NCBI RefSeq assembly: GCF_900580865.1
Contig: NZ_UTBZ01000014.1
Location: 248,001-312,000 of the forward strand
DNA from: Pseudomonas viridiflava
Lineage (GTDB): Bacteria; Pseudomonadota; Gammaproteobacteria; Pseudomonadales; Pseudomonadaceae
Reading direction: 5' to 3'
DNA: 64,000 nt
Part shown: positions 1 to 8,864 of the stretch, one piece after another
Layout of the letters: the number at the start of each line of letters is the position of its first letter
How positions within the stretch are numbered: position 1 is the first letter of the stretch
Translations under genes and position numbers: made by a program
The notes under the pieces: generated by a model
What the model saw: only the letters and a program-made list of their open reading frames with translations
Databases searched by the model: none
What the model was told of the DNA's origin: nothing

Positions 1-779
1 GAGATCACCGTCAGCTCAAATCCCTGACCAATCATCGGCTGCCCCGAGGTCATCCGCGACGCCAGAATCACCCCCGCCAACGCACCAATCACCCCATGCA
101 CGGCAAAGATAATGATCTTGGTCCGGTCAACGTTGACACCCGCCAACAGCGCCGCTTCCTGATTGCCACCAATGGCCATGGTGTTGCGCCCGTAGGTGGT
201 GTAATTCAGCAGCCAGCCGAAAAACAGAAAGCAGACGATAGTGATCAGAATCGGCACCGGCACGCCAAACAACTGGCCGTTACCAAACACGAAGAACGAC
301 TCCTGCGACACGCCCACCGCTTTGCCGTTGGCAAAGATGTAAGCCAGACCGCGAACAATCTGCATCGTCGCCAACGTGGTGATCAACGCATTGACCCGCA
401 ACTTGGCAATCACAATACCGTTGATCAGCCCGACAATCAGGCCCATCACCAACGCCGCACTGACACCGAGAAACACGCTATTGGTGTCGCGCATCACCAC
501 TGCCGCGACCACGCCAGCGCAGGCAATCACCGAGCCCACCGACAAGTCGAAATGCCCCGACGCCAGGCAGTACAACATCGTGCACGCGGCAATCCCGGTG
601 GTAGAAATCGCCAGGCCCAGACCGCGCATGTTCAGCGGCGAAAGGAAGTTGTCGATCAGCAGCGTACAGGCAACGAAGATGCCCACAGCCGCCAGCAACA
701 TGACCCAGTCATCAAGGAAGCGGCGCATGTCCAGAGGTTTGCGCTCTTTGGGCAGGGTTTCGTTTTGGGTTGTCATCAT
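1..779 (-). CDS. araH: L-arabinose ABC transporter permease AraH (3' end cut by window)
   Basis: Inner-membrane permease of a sugar ABC importer of the AraH/RbsC type. About 259 codons are visible, beginning MMTTQNETLPKERKPLD, and the rest lies beyond base 1. Several hydrophobic segments can be read, including one beginning WVMLLAAVGIFVACTLLI, and the family stretch LASGHFDLSVGSV is present. Two ATGs lie side by side (779 and 776) and the choice between them is arbitrary. The gene follows araG by 9 bases on the same strand, so it is the third gene of araFGH. The family call is firm. The L-arabinose specificity is inherited from the adjacent AraF. Confidence 0.9.
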   Translation of the reverse strand, partial: MMTTQNETLPKERKPLDMRRFLDDWVMLLAAVGIFVACTLLIDNFLSPLNMRGLGLAISTTGIAACTMLYCLASGHFDLSVGSVIACAGVVAAVVMRDTNSVFLGVSAALVMGLIVGLINGIVIAKLRVNALITTLATMQIVRGLAYIFANGKAVGVSQESFFVFGNGQLFGVPVPILITIVCFLFFGWLLNYTTYGRNTMAIGGNQEAALLAGVNVDRTKIIIFAVHGVIGALAGVILASRMTSGQPMIGQGFELTVI

Positions 780-788
780 AGTCACCTC

Positions 789-2333
789 TCAGTTCGCCAC
801 GCCGTCAGCGCGGTGGCGCGGCAAAGCCAGTTGCAGCAGGTTGGATTCATTGGCCTGGTCGCGGCTGATTTCGCCGCGCAGAGCACCTTCGCAAAGCACC
901 AGAATGCGGTCGGAAATACCCATCACCTCCATCAGATCGCTGGACACCACGATCACCGAAATGCCGTCGGCGGCGAGGTTATGGATGATCTGGTAGATCT
1001 CGGCCTTGGCGCCGATGTCGATGCCGCGAGTCGGTTCGTCAAGCAGCAAGACCTTCATCGGCATCGACAGCCAGCGACCGAGAATGGCCTTCTGCTGGTT
1101 GCCGCCGGAAAGGAATTTGATCTGCTGGCCGGCGTGCGGGGTTTTCACTTTCAGGGCTTTGATCTGTTTGTCGGCGTTACCCTTTTCCCACAGACCGCGA
1201 ATCAGGCAGCCGAGCCCTGAATGGGCACCGCGTGCACTGATGTTGATGTTCTCGGCGACGCTGGCTAACGGAATGATGCCTTCCTTCTTGCGATCTTCCG
1301 GACACAGCAGAATCCCCGCCGCAATCGCGTCGCGCGGTGAGCGTAGTTTCAGTTCGTGACCGCGCAACTCGAGGCGTCCGGCGGTGTTGCGTTCCAGCCC
1401 GCTGAGCAAGCGAAACAGCTCGGTGCGCCCTGCCCCGACCAGTCCGAACAGGCCAAGGATTTCACCTTTGTGCGCCTCGAAACTGATCGGTTCGCGCAGG
1501 CCCGGGCCGAGCAGGCCAGATACCTTCAGCGCCACGGCGCCGCGTGGACGATGGCGATAATCGTAGATGTCCTGAATGTCGCGACCGACCATGCAGGTCA
1601 CCAGTTGATCGTGGGTCAACTGGCTCATGTCGTCGAAGGTGCGCACGTAGCGACCATCCTTGAACACGGTTACGGCGTCGCAGATGCGGAATACTTCTTC
1701 CATCCGGTGCGAGACGTAGAGCACCACTTTGCCCTCGTCACGCAGACGAACGATGATCGCCATCAAGCGATCGATCTCGCGGGCCGAAAGGCTACTGGTC
1801 GGCTCGTCGAAAGCGATGACATGGGCGCCACGCGACAGCGCTTTGGCGATTTCCACCAATTGCCGCTGGCCGAGCGACAGGCGTCCGACTTTGGTCTGCG
1901 GATCGATTTCATCGGCCAGACCTTTCAGGCAATTCAACGCTTGCTGGCGCAGCGCACCGCGATTGATCAAACCGAAACTGGCCGGCAGATGGCCGAGAAA
2001 CAGGTTTTCGGCGACGGTCATTTCCGGCACCAGATGCAGCTCCTGGTGAATCACTGCGACGCCGCTGCCAATGCTGTCGGCGGTCGACTTGAACGCCATG
2101 GTCTGCTCGCCGATCTGCAACTCGCCGCTGCTCGGGATGTAAGCGCCGCCAAGGATTTTCAGCAGGGTCGATTTGCCGGCGCCGTTCTCGCCCATCAAGG
2201 CATGAACCTGGCCCGGATGGGCGACGAAGCTGATGGCGTCCAGCGCTTTCACGCCGGGAAAGGTTTTGCCGATCCCGTTGAAGCGCAGGCTGCCGCCGGA
2301 GCTGTGTTGTTGTGTCTGTACTTGCGCGTGCAT
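789..2333 (-). CDS. araG: L-arabinose ABC transporter ATP-binding protein AraG
   Basis: Double-domain ATPase that energises sugar import at the inner membrane. The 514 residues hold two nucleotide-binding domains. The first has Walker A GENGAGKST near residue 49, the signature LSLGQRQ and Walker B HVIAFDEPTSS. The second has the degenerate Walker A GLVGAGRTE near residue 300, the signature LSGGNQQKA and LLLDEPTRGID. This asymmetry is normal for the AraG/RbsA/MglA family, as is the length. It lies 53 bases behind araF and 9 before araH. Substrate choice rests on the neighbouring binding protein. Confidence 0.93.
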   Translation of the reverse strand: MHAQVQTQQHSSGGSLRFNGIGKTFPGVKALDAISFVAHPGQVHALMGENGAGKSTLLKILGGAYIPSSGELQIGEQTMAFKSTADSIGSGVAVIHQELHLVPEMTVAENLFLGHLPASFGLINRGALRQQALNCLKGLADEIDPQTKVGRLSLGQRQLVEIAKALSRGAHVIAFDEPTSSLSAREIDRLMAIIVRLRDEGKVVLYVSHRMEEVFRICDAVTVFKDGRYVRTFDDMSQLTHDQLVTCMVGRDIQDIYDYRHRPRGAVALKVSGLLGPGLREPISFEAHKGEILGLFGLVGAGRTELFRLLSGLERNTAGRLELRGHELKLRSPRDAIAAGILLCPEDRKKEGIIPLASVAENINISARGAHSGLGCLIRGLWEKGNADKQIKALKVKTPHAGQQIKFLSGGNQQKAILGRWLSMPMKVLLLDEPTRGIDIGAKAEIYQIIHNLAADGISVIVVSSDLMEVMGISDRILVLCEGALRGEISRDQANESNLLQLALPRHRADGVAN

Positions 2334-2386
2334 AAAGCCACCTCTTCACACCGAAACACGGCCCGGCTGCCCGGGCCGTCGCGGCA

Positions 2387-3391
2387 TCAGTTCCACAGGC
2401 CGATTTTTTCCAGCTCTTGCTTGAAGTTCTCGCGGGTGATCAGGGTGACGTCGTCCATCGCGGTGTACTTCGGCGGTTCTTTGCCGGTGGTGACCCACTC
2501 GTACATCATCTCGGCAGTCTTGTAGCCTTCGATGTGCGGACTTGGCAGCATCGAGCCGAAGAAGCCGCTGTTGGGCTTTTTCAGTTCGCCGATGGCGTCA
2601 GTGCCGTTGATGCCGATGCCGATCACGTTGGCGGCAGCAAAACCCGCCGCTTCCGTGGCGCGCACGCCGCCAAGCACGGTGTTGTCGTTCATACCGCCGA
2701 TGATCAGGTTTTTTGCGCCGCTTGGCAGTTTCACCAGCGCCGAGTTGGTGGCGTCCATGCTGCCCGGTACATCGAGGGTTTTCAGCGCGGCGAACAGAAT
2801 GTGGTCTTTCGGCAGGCCGGCGTCTTCGAGGGATTTCACCGAACCGTCGGTGCGTTTCTTGCCGGTGTCGAGTTCGTTGTAGGTATTGACCACCGCGTAG
2901 GTGTCTTTCCAGTCCCAGTTACGTTTTTTCGCTTCGGCGACCATCGCGTTGCCCTGCTTCTGGCCGACTTCAAACGCGGCCATGCCGAGGTACGGCACGT
3001 CTTCCATGAATTTGCCGTTGGCGTCGACGAAACGGTCATCGACGGCAATCACTTTCAGATCATTGAGTTTGGCTTTGGCCATGATTGCCGGGCCGAGCGA
3101 GACATCCGGCGGGCAGATCACGAAGCCCTTGGCACCGTTGGCAGCAAGGCTGTCGATGGCCGAGAGGGTTTTCTCACCGTCCGGCACAGCGATCTTGATC
3201 AGTTCGAAGCCCTTGTCCTTGGCGGCTTTCTCGGCGAAAGCCCACTCGGTCTGGAACCACGGCTCTTCAGCCTGCTTGACCAGAAAACCGATTTTCACGG
3301 TGTCGGCAGCGAGCAGCGAACTGCTCAGGCTGAATGCAGTGACCGCCAGGGCGGTAGTGCACAGGGTACGAATCCCGAAACGACGTTTCAT
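2387..3391 (-). CDS. araF: Periplasmic L-arabinose-binding protein AraF
   Basis: Captures the sugar in the periplasm and delivers it to AraGH. The 334-residue protein starts with a Sec signal peptide (MKRRFGIRTLC..., likely cleaved after SSLLAA). Stretches such as GFLVKQAEEPWFQTEW, KIAVPDGEKTLSAIDS and GMNDNTVLGGVRATE match remembered E. coli AraF very closely, so L-arabinose (and possibly D-galactose or D-fucose) is the likely ligand. The ATG at 3391 follows AAGGAG and is preferred to an in-frame upstream start that would spoil the signal peptide. First gene of araFGH. Confidence 0.94.
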   Translation of the reverse strand: MKRRFGIRTLCTTALAVTAFSLSSSLLAADTVKIGFLVKQAEEPWFQTEWAFAEKAAKDKGFELIKIAVPDGEKTLSAIDSLAANGAKGFVICPPDVSLGPAIMAKAKLNDLKVIAVDDRFVDANGKFMEDVPYLGMAAFEVGQKQGNAMVAEAKKRNWDWKDTYAVVNTYNELDTGKKRTDGSVKSLEDAGLPKDHILFAALKTLDVPGSMDATNSALVKLPSGAKNLIIGGMNDNTVLGGVRATEAAGFAAANVIGIGINGTDAIGELKKPNSGFFGSMLPSPHIEGYKTAEMMYEWVTTGKEPPKYTAMDDVTLITRENFKQELEKIGLWN

Positions 3392-3469
3392 AAGCTGACT
3401 CCTTGTTATTTTTTTTGAGCAATGTTTGAAAAGCGTTAAAGCGTGTTCCTGCAAAGCCTGTTGAAAATA

Positions 3470-3497
3470 GTCATATCGTATGATGATTGGATTTCAA
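3470..3497 (-). promoter_or_regulatory. araF promoter overlapped by a likely GntR operator
   Basis: Read leftward, TTGAAA (3492-3497) and TATGAC (3470-3475) are spaced by 16 bases and make a plausible sigma-70 promoter for araF. The spacer contains AATCATCATACGAT (complement of 3475-3488). Its core ATCGTATGAT is an 8-of-10 palindrome. The same 14 bases occur before the GntR-type regulator at 6381-6394, which suggests a repressor site that blocks RNA polymerase. The motif match is seen directly; binding is inferred. Confidence 0.6.
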
Positions 3498-3527
3498 GCG
3501 GATCTACCCGCGTGAAAGCCGCTTCGC

Positions 3528-4346
3528 TCAGTCGTGGTACATCACCGAGCGCCCACCATCGATGGTGATGCATGAAGCATTGATGAACGGCGCCTCATCG
3601 CTGGCCAGAAATACGGCGGTCATTGCCACTTCGAGCGGTTGGCCGATGCGTTTCGGCGGATGCAGATCGAAGGCGCGCTGACGCTCGGCGTGCGGGTCGG
3701 CGAAACCGTTCCAGTAATCGACGTTCAATTGGGTTTCGATGTAGCCAGGCGCGATGGCGTTAACGCGGATGCCCTTCGCGGCGTACTCGATGCCGAGCGC
3801 GCGGGTCAGGCCGAGCAAACCGTGCTTGGCCACCGGGTACGGGAAGCAGCCGGGAATGATGTGGCTGGAATGGGTCGAGGCAATGTTGATGATGCTGCCG
3901 ACGCCCTGCTCGATCATCTGCGGCAACACCGCTTTGCAGCCGAACCAGGCGCCATCCAGATCGATGGCGAAACAGCGACGCCAATCTTCCTCGGTCATCT
4001 CCAGCGGATCACGGAACACGTTGACCCCGGCGCAATTGACCAGCACATCGATACGCCCGTGCAGTTCAACGGCGCGTTTGGCCATGGCGTGGAGATCGGG
4101 CTGATGCGAGACATCTGCCTGCAGCGCTTGCACGTCGTATCCCTGCTCACGCCAATGGGCGGCAACCCTCTCGACCTTTTCAGCCTGGATATCGCTGATC
4201 AGCAGTTTCGCTTGCTGCGAGGCGCAGGCGGCGACGATGGCTTCGCCGATGCCTTGCGCAGCACCGGTCAGCAGCACGACCTTGTTTTTCAGACGCTCGC
4301 CCTTCGGCGGTGCGGGCACCGGCGGCAGGGAAAGAGGTTCAGCCAT
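3528..4346 (-). CDS. SDR-family sugar 1-dehydrogenase (candidate L-arabinose/D-galactose dehydrogenase)
   Basis: Short-chain dehydrogenase of 272 residues with an N-terminal extension of about 20 residues (MAEPLSLPPVPAPPKGERLK). It has the cofactor motif TGAAQGIG, NCAG in place of NNAG, a Ser in INIAST and the catalytic YPVAK, so it should be active. It sits between the lactonase and araF, where the expected step is oxidation of the pyranose to the lactone with NAD(P)+. That role is inferred from position; sequence alone cannot fix the substrate. A terminator for the upstream gene ends 28 bases before this start, so it probably has its own promoter. Confidence 0.8.
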   Translation of the reverse strand: MAEPLSLPPVPAPPKGERLKNKVVLLTGAAQGIGEAIVAACASQQAKLLISDIQAEKVERVAAHWREQGYDVQALQADVSHQPDLHAMAKRAVELHGRIDVLVNCAGVNVFRDPLEMTEEDWRRCFAIDLDGAWFGCKAVLPQMIEQGVGSIINIASTHSSHIIPGCFPYPVAKHGLLGLTRALGIEYAAKGIRVNAIAPGYIETQLNVDYWNGFADPHAERQRAFDLHPPKRIGQPLEVAMTAVFLASDEAPFINASCITIDGGRSVMYHD

Positions 4347-4373
4347 GGATCAGGACTCCTGTTTCGCAAGCAC

Positions 4374-4402
4374 AAAAAAACCGGGCATCTGCCGATGTCC
4401 GG
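4374..4402 (-). terminator. Rho-independent terminator after the lactonase gene
   Basis: On the minus strand CCGGACAT and ATGCCCGG pair around a 6-base loop (with one G-T pair) and run into seven T residues. It lies 216 bases behind the lactonase stop and just before the SDR start, so it separates the two transcripts. Confidence 0.75.
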
Positions 4403-4617
4403 TCTGGAAGGCGGTTTGAAAGAAACAGGCAGGCGTCGCCGCCGGCATCGAGCCGTTGCGAGACGCGGACTCCACGCGGGAGTGCGATAGACATTCGCTG
4501 CATCACTTCACCTGTTTTGTTCTTTTTAAGTGTGAGTGCGTGTTACTGCTGGAGCCGACTATAAACCCGACCGCCGAATAATCTCAATATATAATTTTGC
4601 ATCCCATATTTTGGGAT

Positions 4618-5493
4618 TTAATCCGCAAACCGCGTACAGAGTTTTCCTGCAACATCCACGCGCATCGACAGCACTGCGCCATCCAATGGATGGTTGTGCG
4701 GGCTCTGGGCGCTGGTGATGAACAGGGTTTTCAGGTCTTCACCGCCGAATACACAACTGGTCGGGCGGCTGACAGGCAGGTCGATTCTGCGATCAACTTT
4801 GCCATCAGGCGTCAGCCGCAGCATGCAACTGCCGTCCCAACGGGCATTCCAGATGTAGCCTTCGGCGTCCATTGCCGAACCGTCCGGGCCACCCTGCTGA
4901 TCGGGGCCGTACCAGACTTGCGCAGCATCGAGGTTGCCGTCGGTGTGAATGAAATAGCGGTATAGCGTGCTGTCGAGGCTGTCACCGAACAATAGCGTGG
5001 TGCCGTCGTCACTCCACAACAGCGTGTTGGGAATGCCCAGGCCGCGCAGCAAAGGCGTGACGCGTTTATCCGGATCGATCCGGAACAGGCCACCGGAACG
5101 GCGAGTGATCGGCAGATCTTCGCCGTTCTCGCCGATGTTGTTTTGCATAGTGCCGAGCCACAAACGACCCTGGCCATCGCAGCGCGCTTCGTTGGGACGA
5201 TTACCGGGTTGCGGGTCGGCGACACAGAACAGTGTCAGACGTGGTTCTAGGCCCGGAGAATCTAGATCGAGACGGTAGACGCCGCTGCTCAGGGTCACCA
5301 GCGCATCGCCGCTGGCGCAGGGGATGAACGCGGAGACGTGCTCGGGCATCTGCCAGATCTGTACGTTCTGGCCGATCAGGCGCAGGGCCTGTTTGCCGGC
5401 GATATCGACCCAGTACAGCGCCTGGGTCGGCGCGTCCCAGAACGGTCCTTCACCGAGTTGGGCGCGGTGTTGGGTCAGGGCGGTCCACGGCAT
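4618..5493 (-). CDS. SMP-30/gluconolactonase/LRE family sugar lactonase
   Basis: Six-bladed beta-propeller hydrolase of 291 residues. The family opening LGEGPFWDAPTQALYWVDI gives the metal-binding Glu. The family stretches PNEARCDGQGRLWLGTM, LGIPNTLLWSDDGTTL and GGPDGSAMDAEGYIWNA supply Asn and Asp metal ligands, and FGGEDLKTLFITSA closes the domain. It should open the aldonolactone made by the neighbouring dehydrogenase, most likely L-arabinono- or D-galactonolactone. It is cytoplasmic, with no signal peptide. It lies behind the GntR regulator gene with a REP pair between. The exact lactone is inferred. Confidence 0.85.
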   Translation of the reverse strand: MPWTALTQHRAQLGEGPFWDAPTQALYWVDIAGKQALRLIGQNVQIWQMPEHVSAFIPCASGDALVTLSSGVYRLDLDSPGLEPRLTLFCVADPQPGNRPNEARCDGQGRLWLGTMQNNIGENGEDLPITRRSGGLFRIDPDKRVTPLLRGLGIPNTLLWSDDGTTLLFGDSLDSTLYRYFIHTDGNLDAAQVWYGPDQQGGPDGSAMDAEGYIWNARWDGSCMLRLTPDGKVDRRIDLPVSRPTSCVFGGEDLKTLFITSAQSPHNHPLDGAVLSMRVDVAGKLCTRFAD

Positions 5494-5523
5494 ATCAACT
5501 CCTCGGATCTTGTTGTTATTTAA

Positions 5524-5613
5524 TGTGGGAGCGAGCCTGCTCGCGAAAGCGTCGTGTCAGTCGATGCATGAGCTGCCTGATACACAGCCTTCGCGAGCAG
5601 GCTCGCTCCCACA
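5524..5613. repeat. Inverted REP pair (REPIN)
   Basis: Two copies of the Pseudomonas REP core GTGGGAGCGAGCCTGCTCGC face each other about 40 bases apart between the GntR regulator and the lactonase. Such pairs form a long hairpin and can protect or end transcripts. Confidence 0.93.
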
Positions 5614-5626
5614 GGGAAATTTTGTA

Positions 5627-6343
5627 TTAACTGGCTTTTTTGTTGGCCATGACTTTAGGGTAAAAGCGTTTGATCGCCAGATCCGCGTTGTCGATCAGGG
5701 TCATGCACGCCCACACCCCGCGCGCTGAATCGCGGGCAGCGATGGCGTCGGCCATGTCCTTGTGGATCGGCAAAGTGCGGCGCAGTTCATCAGGGTCGGC
5801 CGCAGAAACTTCAAATGACACAGCGAGTAATGCGCCGAGCGCCGGGACCATTTGTTCGATGAATTGATTGTGGCTGGCGGCGAGAATGCATTCGTGGAAG
5901 ACCTGATCGGCGCGGTTGTAATCAATGCCGCTGTCGACCGCGCGTTCAAGGGCGTTATAGGCCAGTTGCACCGCTTCGATCTGTTCCAGGGTCGCCCGTT
6001 CGCAAGCCCAGCGCACGGCCATGGGTTCGATGGTGCGACGCAGGTCGAGCAAGTCATCGACGAAGTTTTCCGGCAGCCCGTTGCGCGACAGCCAACCGAC
6101 CACTTGCGGATCGAACAGGTTCCAGCGCCGCACCGGCAGCACGCGGGTGCCGACTTTCGGCCCGACTTCGAGCATGCCTTTGGCGACGAGGGTTTTGATT
6201 GCTTCGCGGATCACGGTGCGGCTGACACCGAGCTGTTCGCCCAGATCGGCCTCGACCTTGATGGTCTGCCCCGGTTTGACCTGACCGGCGGCGATCCAGC
6301 TGCCCAGCCAGTCAACGGTCGACGCATGAAAACTGCTGGACAT
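5627..6343 (-). CDS. GntR-family (FadR/FCD) transcriptional regulator
   Basis: DNA-binding regulator of 238 residues. An N-terminal winged helix-turn-helix (EADLGEQLGVSRTVIREAIK, about residues 32-51) is followed by an all-helical FCD ligand domain with the metal-binding pattern DLRRTIEP, FHECILAASHN and IHKDMADAI. ATG 6343 follows GAGG; an in-frame GTG at 6349 is the alternative. Gene order and the shared motif before this gene and araF point to a self-regulating repressor of the sugar cluster, with a sugar acid or lactone as probable effector. The function is inferred. Confidence 0.87.
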   Translation of the reverse strand: MSSSFHASTVDWLGSWIAAGQVKPGQTIKVEADLGEQLGVSRTVIREAIKTLVAKGMLEVGPKVGTRVLPVRRWNLFDPQVVGWLSRNGLPENFVDDLLDLRRTIEPMAVRWACERATLEQIEAVQLAYNALERAVDSGIDYNRADQVFHECILAASHNQFIEQMVPALGALLAVSFEVSAADPDELRRTLPIHKDMADAIAARDSARGVWACMTLIDNADLAIKRFYPKVMANKKAS

Positions 6344-6380
6344 GAACACCTCAAAGCGGATCGCGATGGGTGATCAAGCT

Positions 6381-6404
6381 AATCATCATACGATTAACAG
6401 TCAA
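6381..6404 (-). promoter_or_regulatory. Probable autoregulatory operator of the GntR gene
   Basis: Bases 6381-6394 (AATCATCATACGAT) are an exact inverted copy of 3475-3488 in front of araF. A TTGACT (complement of 6399-6404) lies directly beside it and could be the -35 box, so a bound repressor would overlap the promoter. It lies 38 bases from the ATG. Confidence 0.55.
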
Positions 6405-6434
6405 TCAGGAATTTCAGGTGATCCACAAAACCAA

Positions 6435-6524
6435 TGTGGGAGCGAGCCTGCTCGCGAAAGCGGTAGAGCAGTCAGACTAAGCATCGACTAACATACCGCT
6501 TTCGCGAGCAGGCTCGCTCCCACA
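6435..6524. repeat. Inverted REP pair (REPIN)
   Basis: Same REP core in head-to-head arrangement, TGTGGGAGCGAGCC at the left and GGCTCGCTCCCACA at the right, between the DUF1285 gene and the GntR promoter. It lies only 18 bases behind the DUF1285 stop codon. Confidence 0.93.
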
Positions 6525-6542
6525 GTTAGGGTTTTGTATTGA

Positions 6543-7103
6543 TCAGGGTTCGAGGCCGATGCGAAAGAACTCGCCGCCGCTCCACACGCCCAGCCAGCGC
6601 TGGCCATCGATTTCGCGGCTGACCGCCAATTCCACCAGTTGGTAGAACACATTGCGGTGAATCAGCGCTTCAAGGTTGGTACGCACATGCACGTAGGGCG
6701 CGGGCTCTTGCGTCGTCGGATCAATCTCGACGCGGATCGGATGCTCCGGCCCCGCTTCGGCGGTTTCTTCGACGTTGGTAGTGAAGCGCAACAGCTGCGC
6801 CTCCCCCTCGCCTTCAACCTCGACCGCAATTGCCACAAACGGCGCATCGTCGACCTTGATCCCGACCTTCTCGACCGGGGTGATCAGGAAATAATCATCG
6901 CCGTCGCGGCGCATGATCGTGGAGAACAATTTGACCATCGGCTTGCGTCCGATCGGCGTGCCCAGGTAATACCAGGTGCCGTCGCGGGCGATGCGCATGT
7001 CGATGTCGCCGCAGAAGTCCGGGTTCCACAAGTGCACCGGCGGCAAGCCTTTGGTTTTCGGGATCTGTCCCAACAGGTCATTGGCTTTTTGCGGGCCACT
7101 CAT
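6543..7103 (-). CDS. DUF1285 domain-containing protein
   Basis: Conserved protein of 186 residues, cytoplasmic, with no signal peptide or membrane segment. Recognised from the DUF1285 pattern: [18 protein letters not shown] near the N-terminus, [20 protein letters not shown] in the middle, and the closing region [12 protein letters not shown]...[13 protein letters not shown]. The family has a known fold but no assigned biochemical role. It follows the DUF4823 lipoprotein gene by 16 bases and is probably cotranscribed with it. Start chosen because AAAGGAGAACGCC precedes the ATG. Confidence 0.85.
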   Translation of the reverse strand: MSGPQKANDLLGQIPKTKGLPPVHLWNPDFCGDIDMRIARDGTWYYLGTPIGRKPMVKLFSTIMRRDGDDYFLITPVEKVGIKVDDAPFVAIAVEVEGEGEAQLLRFTTNVEETAEAGPEHPIRVEIDPTTQEPAPYVHVRTNLEALIHRNVFYQLVELAVSREIDGQRWLGVWSGGEFFRIGLEP

Positions 7104-7119
7104 GGCGTTCTCCTTTGAA

Positions 7120-7725
7120 TTATTGGTCGCCGACTCCCAGCAGGCTGCGCGCGTATTGCGCCAGCGGCGGGCCGATCAGGTCTTCGGGCTTGCTGTCGTG
7201 GAACGTCAGTAAACCGCCACGACTCTTGATCCGTGCAGTATCAATCAAATACTGGGTGCTGGTCTCGATCAACATGATCTGAATCACGCCACCGTCGATG
7301 CCGAGACGATCAACCGCTTCTTCATCGAGCCATTCATCGGAGTTGCCGATGCGGTCGTCAGCCTTGGCGAAACGCGTGTACAGCAGATAGTGCGCACCGG
7401 CATCACGAGCTTCGCCCATCGCCTGATCAAGGCCCTCGGGAGCGCGGGCGCGGCGAACCATAGGAAAATATTCGACGAAACCTTTGAAAGCTTCTTCGGC
7501 CACCACGTTCGGGCGCGGATAAGAACCGCCCGGCGGTGCGAACGCGCCTTGGGCGATGTAGATGAACGAGTCCGGCTGAATGCGGAAGTTGTTCACGCGA
7601 CGGCTGTCGCTGTGATCCAGCAAGCCCGCGTCGCTCATCTGATAGCGAGTGCCTTCGGCCATATCGCTGACAGTCATACAGCCGCCAAGCGCCAAAACGG
7701 CCAGCAGCAAAACCAGGCTACGCAT
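7120..7725 (-). CDS. DUF4823 domain-containing lipoprotein
   Basis: Predicted lipoprotein of 201 residues. The signal peptide [16 protein letters not shown] ends in the lipobox LGGC with Cys16 as the lipidated residue. The rest ([20 protein letters not shown]..., [13 protein letters not shown]..., [16 protein letters not shown]) fits the DUF4823 family common in Pseudomonas; its function is unknown. ATG 7725 is preceded by CTGGAGGAATAGG. Longer in-frame starts read through a REP copy and are rejected. Residue 17 is Met, not Asp, so outer-membrane sorting is likely. Confidence 0.85.
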   Translation of the reverse strand: MRSLVLLLAVLALGGCMTVSDMAEGTRYQMSDAGLLDHSDSRRVNNFRIQPDSFIYIAQGAFAPPGGSYPRPNVVAEEAFKGFVEYFPMVRRARAPEGLDQAMGEARDAGAHYLLYTRFAKADDRIGNSDEWLDEEAVDRLGIDGGVIQIMLIETSTQYLIDTARIKSRGGLLTFHDSKPEDLIGPPLAQYARSLLGVGDQ

Positions 7726-7820
7726 CCTATTCCTCCAGAGGCCGGTGACGGAAAACCGGCGAATGGCCGTAGGATGCAGCTTTTGCGCCAGCTCAAGAAA
7801 TTTGTTGATGGTTAAATCGT

Positions 7821-7888
7821 ATTCGCGAGCAGGCTCGCTCCCACAGGGGGAATACATTCCAAGGTAGGAGCGAGCCTGCTCGCGAAAG
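7821..7888. repeat. Tail-to-tail REP pair
   Basis: A reverse REP (TTCGCGAGCAGGCTCGCTCC) and a forward REP (GTAGGAGCGAGCCTGCTCGC, one base off consensus) lie about 18 bases apart between moaA and the lipoprotein gene. The order is opposite to the other pairs in this window. Confidence 0.9.
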
Positions 7889-7895
7889 CGGTTGA

Positions 7896-8864
7896 TCAGC
7901 CGCCGATAATTTTCATCACTGTCGCGCCACCTGAGAACGCCACTTCCTGCTTGTCGCCCAACGCCTTGACCAGCAAACGCTGGAGCGCCGGCAAGGCCTG
8001 ATGGCGCGGCTTGTCGAGCAGATCGCCGACATAGTGGCGGTTACTCGACGACAGGCAGCCATGCAGCCAACCGGTGGACGACAGGCGCAAGCGCGAGCAG
8101 GTCCGACAGAACGGCACGCTTTCGTTGGCGATAACACCAAAGTTGCCCAGACCGGGAATTGCGTAACGCACGGCGGTGGCATCCACCGGAGCGTCGGTTT
8201 GCGCGTACTCGTAACGTTCGCCAATCAACTCCAGCAATTGCTGCAGGCTGACGAACTGTTGCAGGAAAGCATTGTTGTCCTTGGCCAGGTGGCCCATGCG
8301 CATCAGCTCAATGAAGCGCAGTTCGTATCCGCGTTCCAGGCAGTAATCGAGCAGCGGCATGACTTGATCGAGGTTCTGTCCGCGCAACGGCACCATATTG
8401 ACCTTGATCTTCATCCCTGCCGCTTTCGCCTGATCCATGCCATCCAGAACGGTGGCCAGATCGCCGCCACGAGCGATGCTGCGAAAGGCGCTGGCGTCGA
8501 GGGTATCGAGGGACACGTTGATCCGGCGCAGGCCGGCATCCACTAACAGCGGCAGTTTCTTCGCGAGGAGTTGACCGTTGGTGGTCAGGCTGATGTCTTC
8601 CAGGCCCATCTTGCCGACGGCGGTCATGAACGATTCGAGTTTGGGACTGACCAGCGGCTCGCCGCCAGTAATGCGCAACCTTTCGATGCCGGCAGCCTCG
8701 ATCAGATACGCCACGCCACGCGCCATGGCATCGGCCGACAGTTCATCCTGCGCAGCCACCAACCGCTTGCCGTTGGGCACGCAGTAAGTACACGCGTAAT
8801 TGCAGGCTGAAGTCAGACTGATCCGCAAATTGCGAAAACGCCTGCCTTGACGGTCAACGATCAT
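7896..8864 (-). CDS. moaA: GTP 3',8-cyclase MoaA (molybdenum cofactor synthesis)
   Basis: Radical SAM enzyme that, with MoaC, converts GTP to cyclic pyranopterin monophosphate. The 322 residues carry the N-terminal cluster motif SACNYACTYC (CxxxCxxC), the glycine-rich TGGEPL, the second [4Fe-4S] set CRTCSRLRLSSTGWLHGC, and the essential C-terminal Gly-Gly. ATG 8864 follows GGAGTGATC; a longer form adds 15 residues that the family lacks. No other moa gene is adjacent, which is usual where Pseudomonas carries dispersed moaA copies. The molybdenum hydroxylase operon at 27.7-32.1 kb depends on this cofactor pathway. Confidence 0.93.
   Translation of the reverse strand: MIVDRQGRRFRNLRISLTSACNYACTYCVPNGKRLVAAQDELSADAMARGVAYLIEAAGIERLRITGGEPLVSPKLESFMTAVGKMGLEDISLTTNGQLLAKKLPLLVDAGLRRINVSLDTLDASAFRSIARGGDLATVLDGMDQAKAAGMKIKVNMVPLRGQNLDQVMPLLDYCLERGYELRFIELMRMGHLAKDNNAFLQQFVSLQQLLELIGERYEYAQTDAPVDATAVRYAIPGLGNFGVIANESVPFCRTCSRLRLSSTGWLHGCLSSSNRHYVGDLLDKPRHQALPALQRLLVKALGDKQEVAFSGGATVMKIIGG

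Noticed and set aside
96..2525. Plus-strand frames opposite araH and araG
   Set aside because: Same shadow effect; the minus strand carries the recognisable transporter genes.
7726..7857. Longer form of the DUF4823 lipoprotein starting at 7857
   Set aside because: The extra 44 codons run through a REP copy and would bury the lipobox; a good ribosome-binding site precedes ATG 7725.
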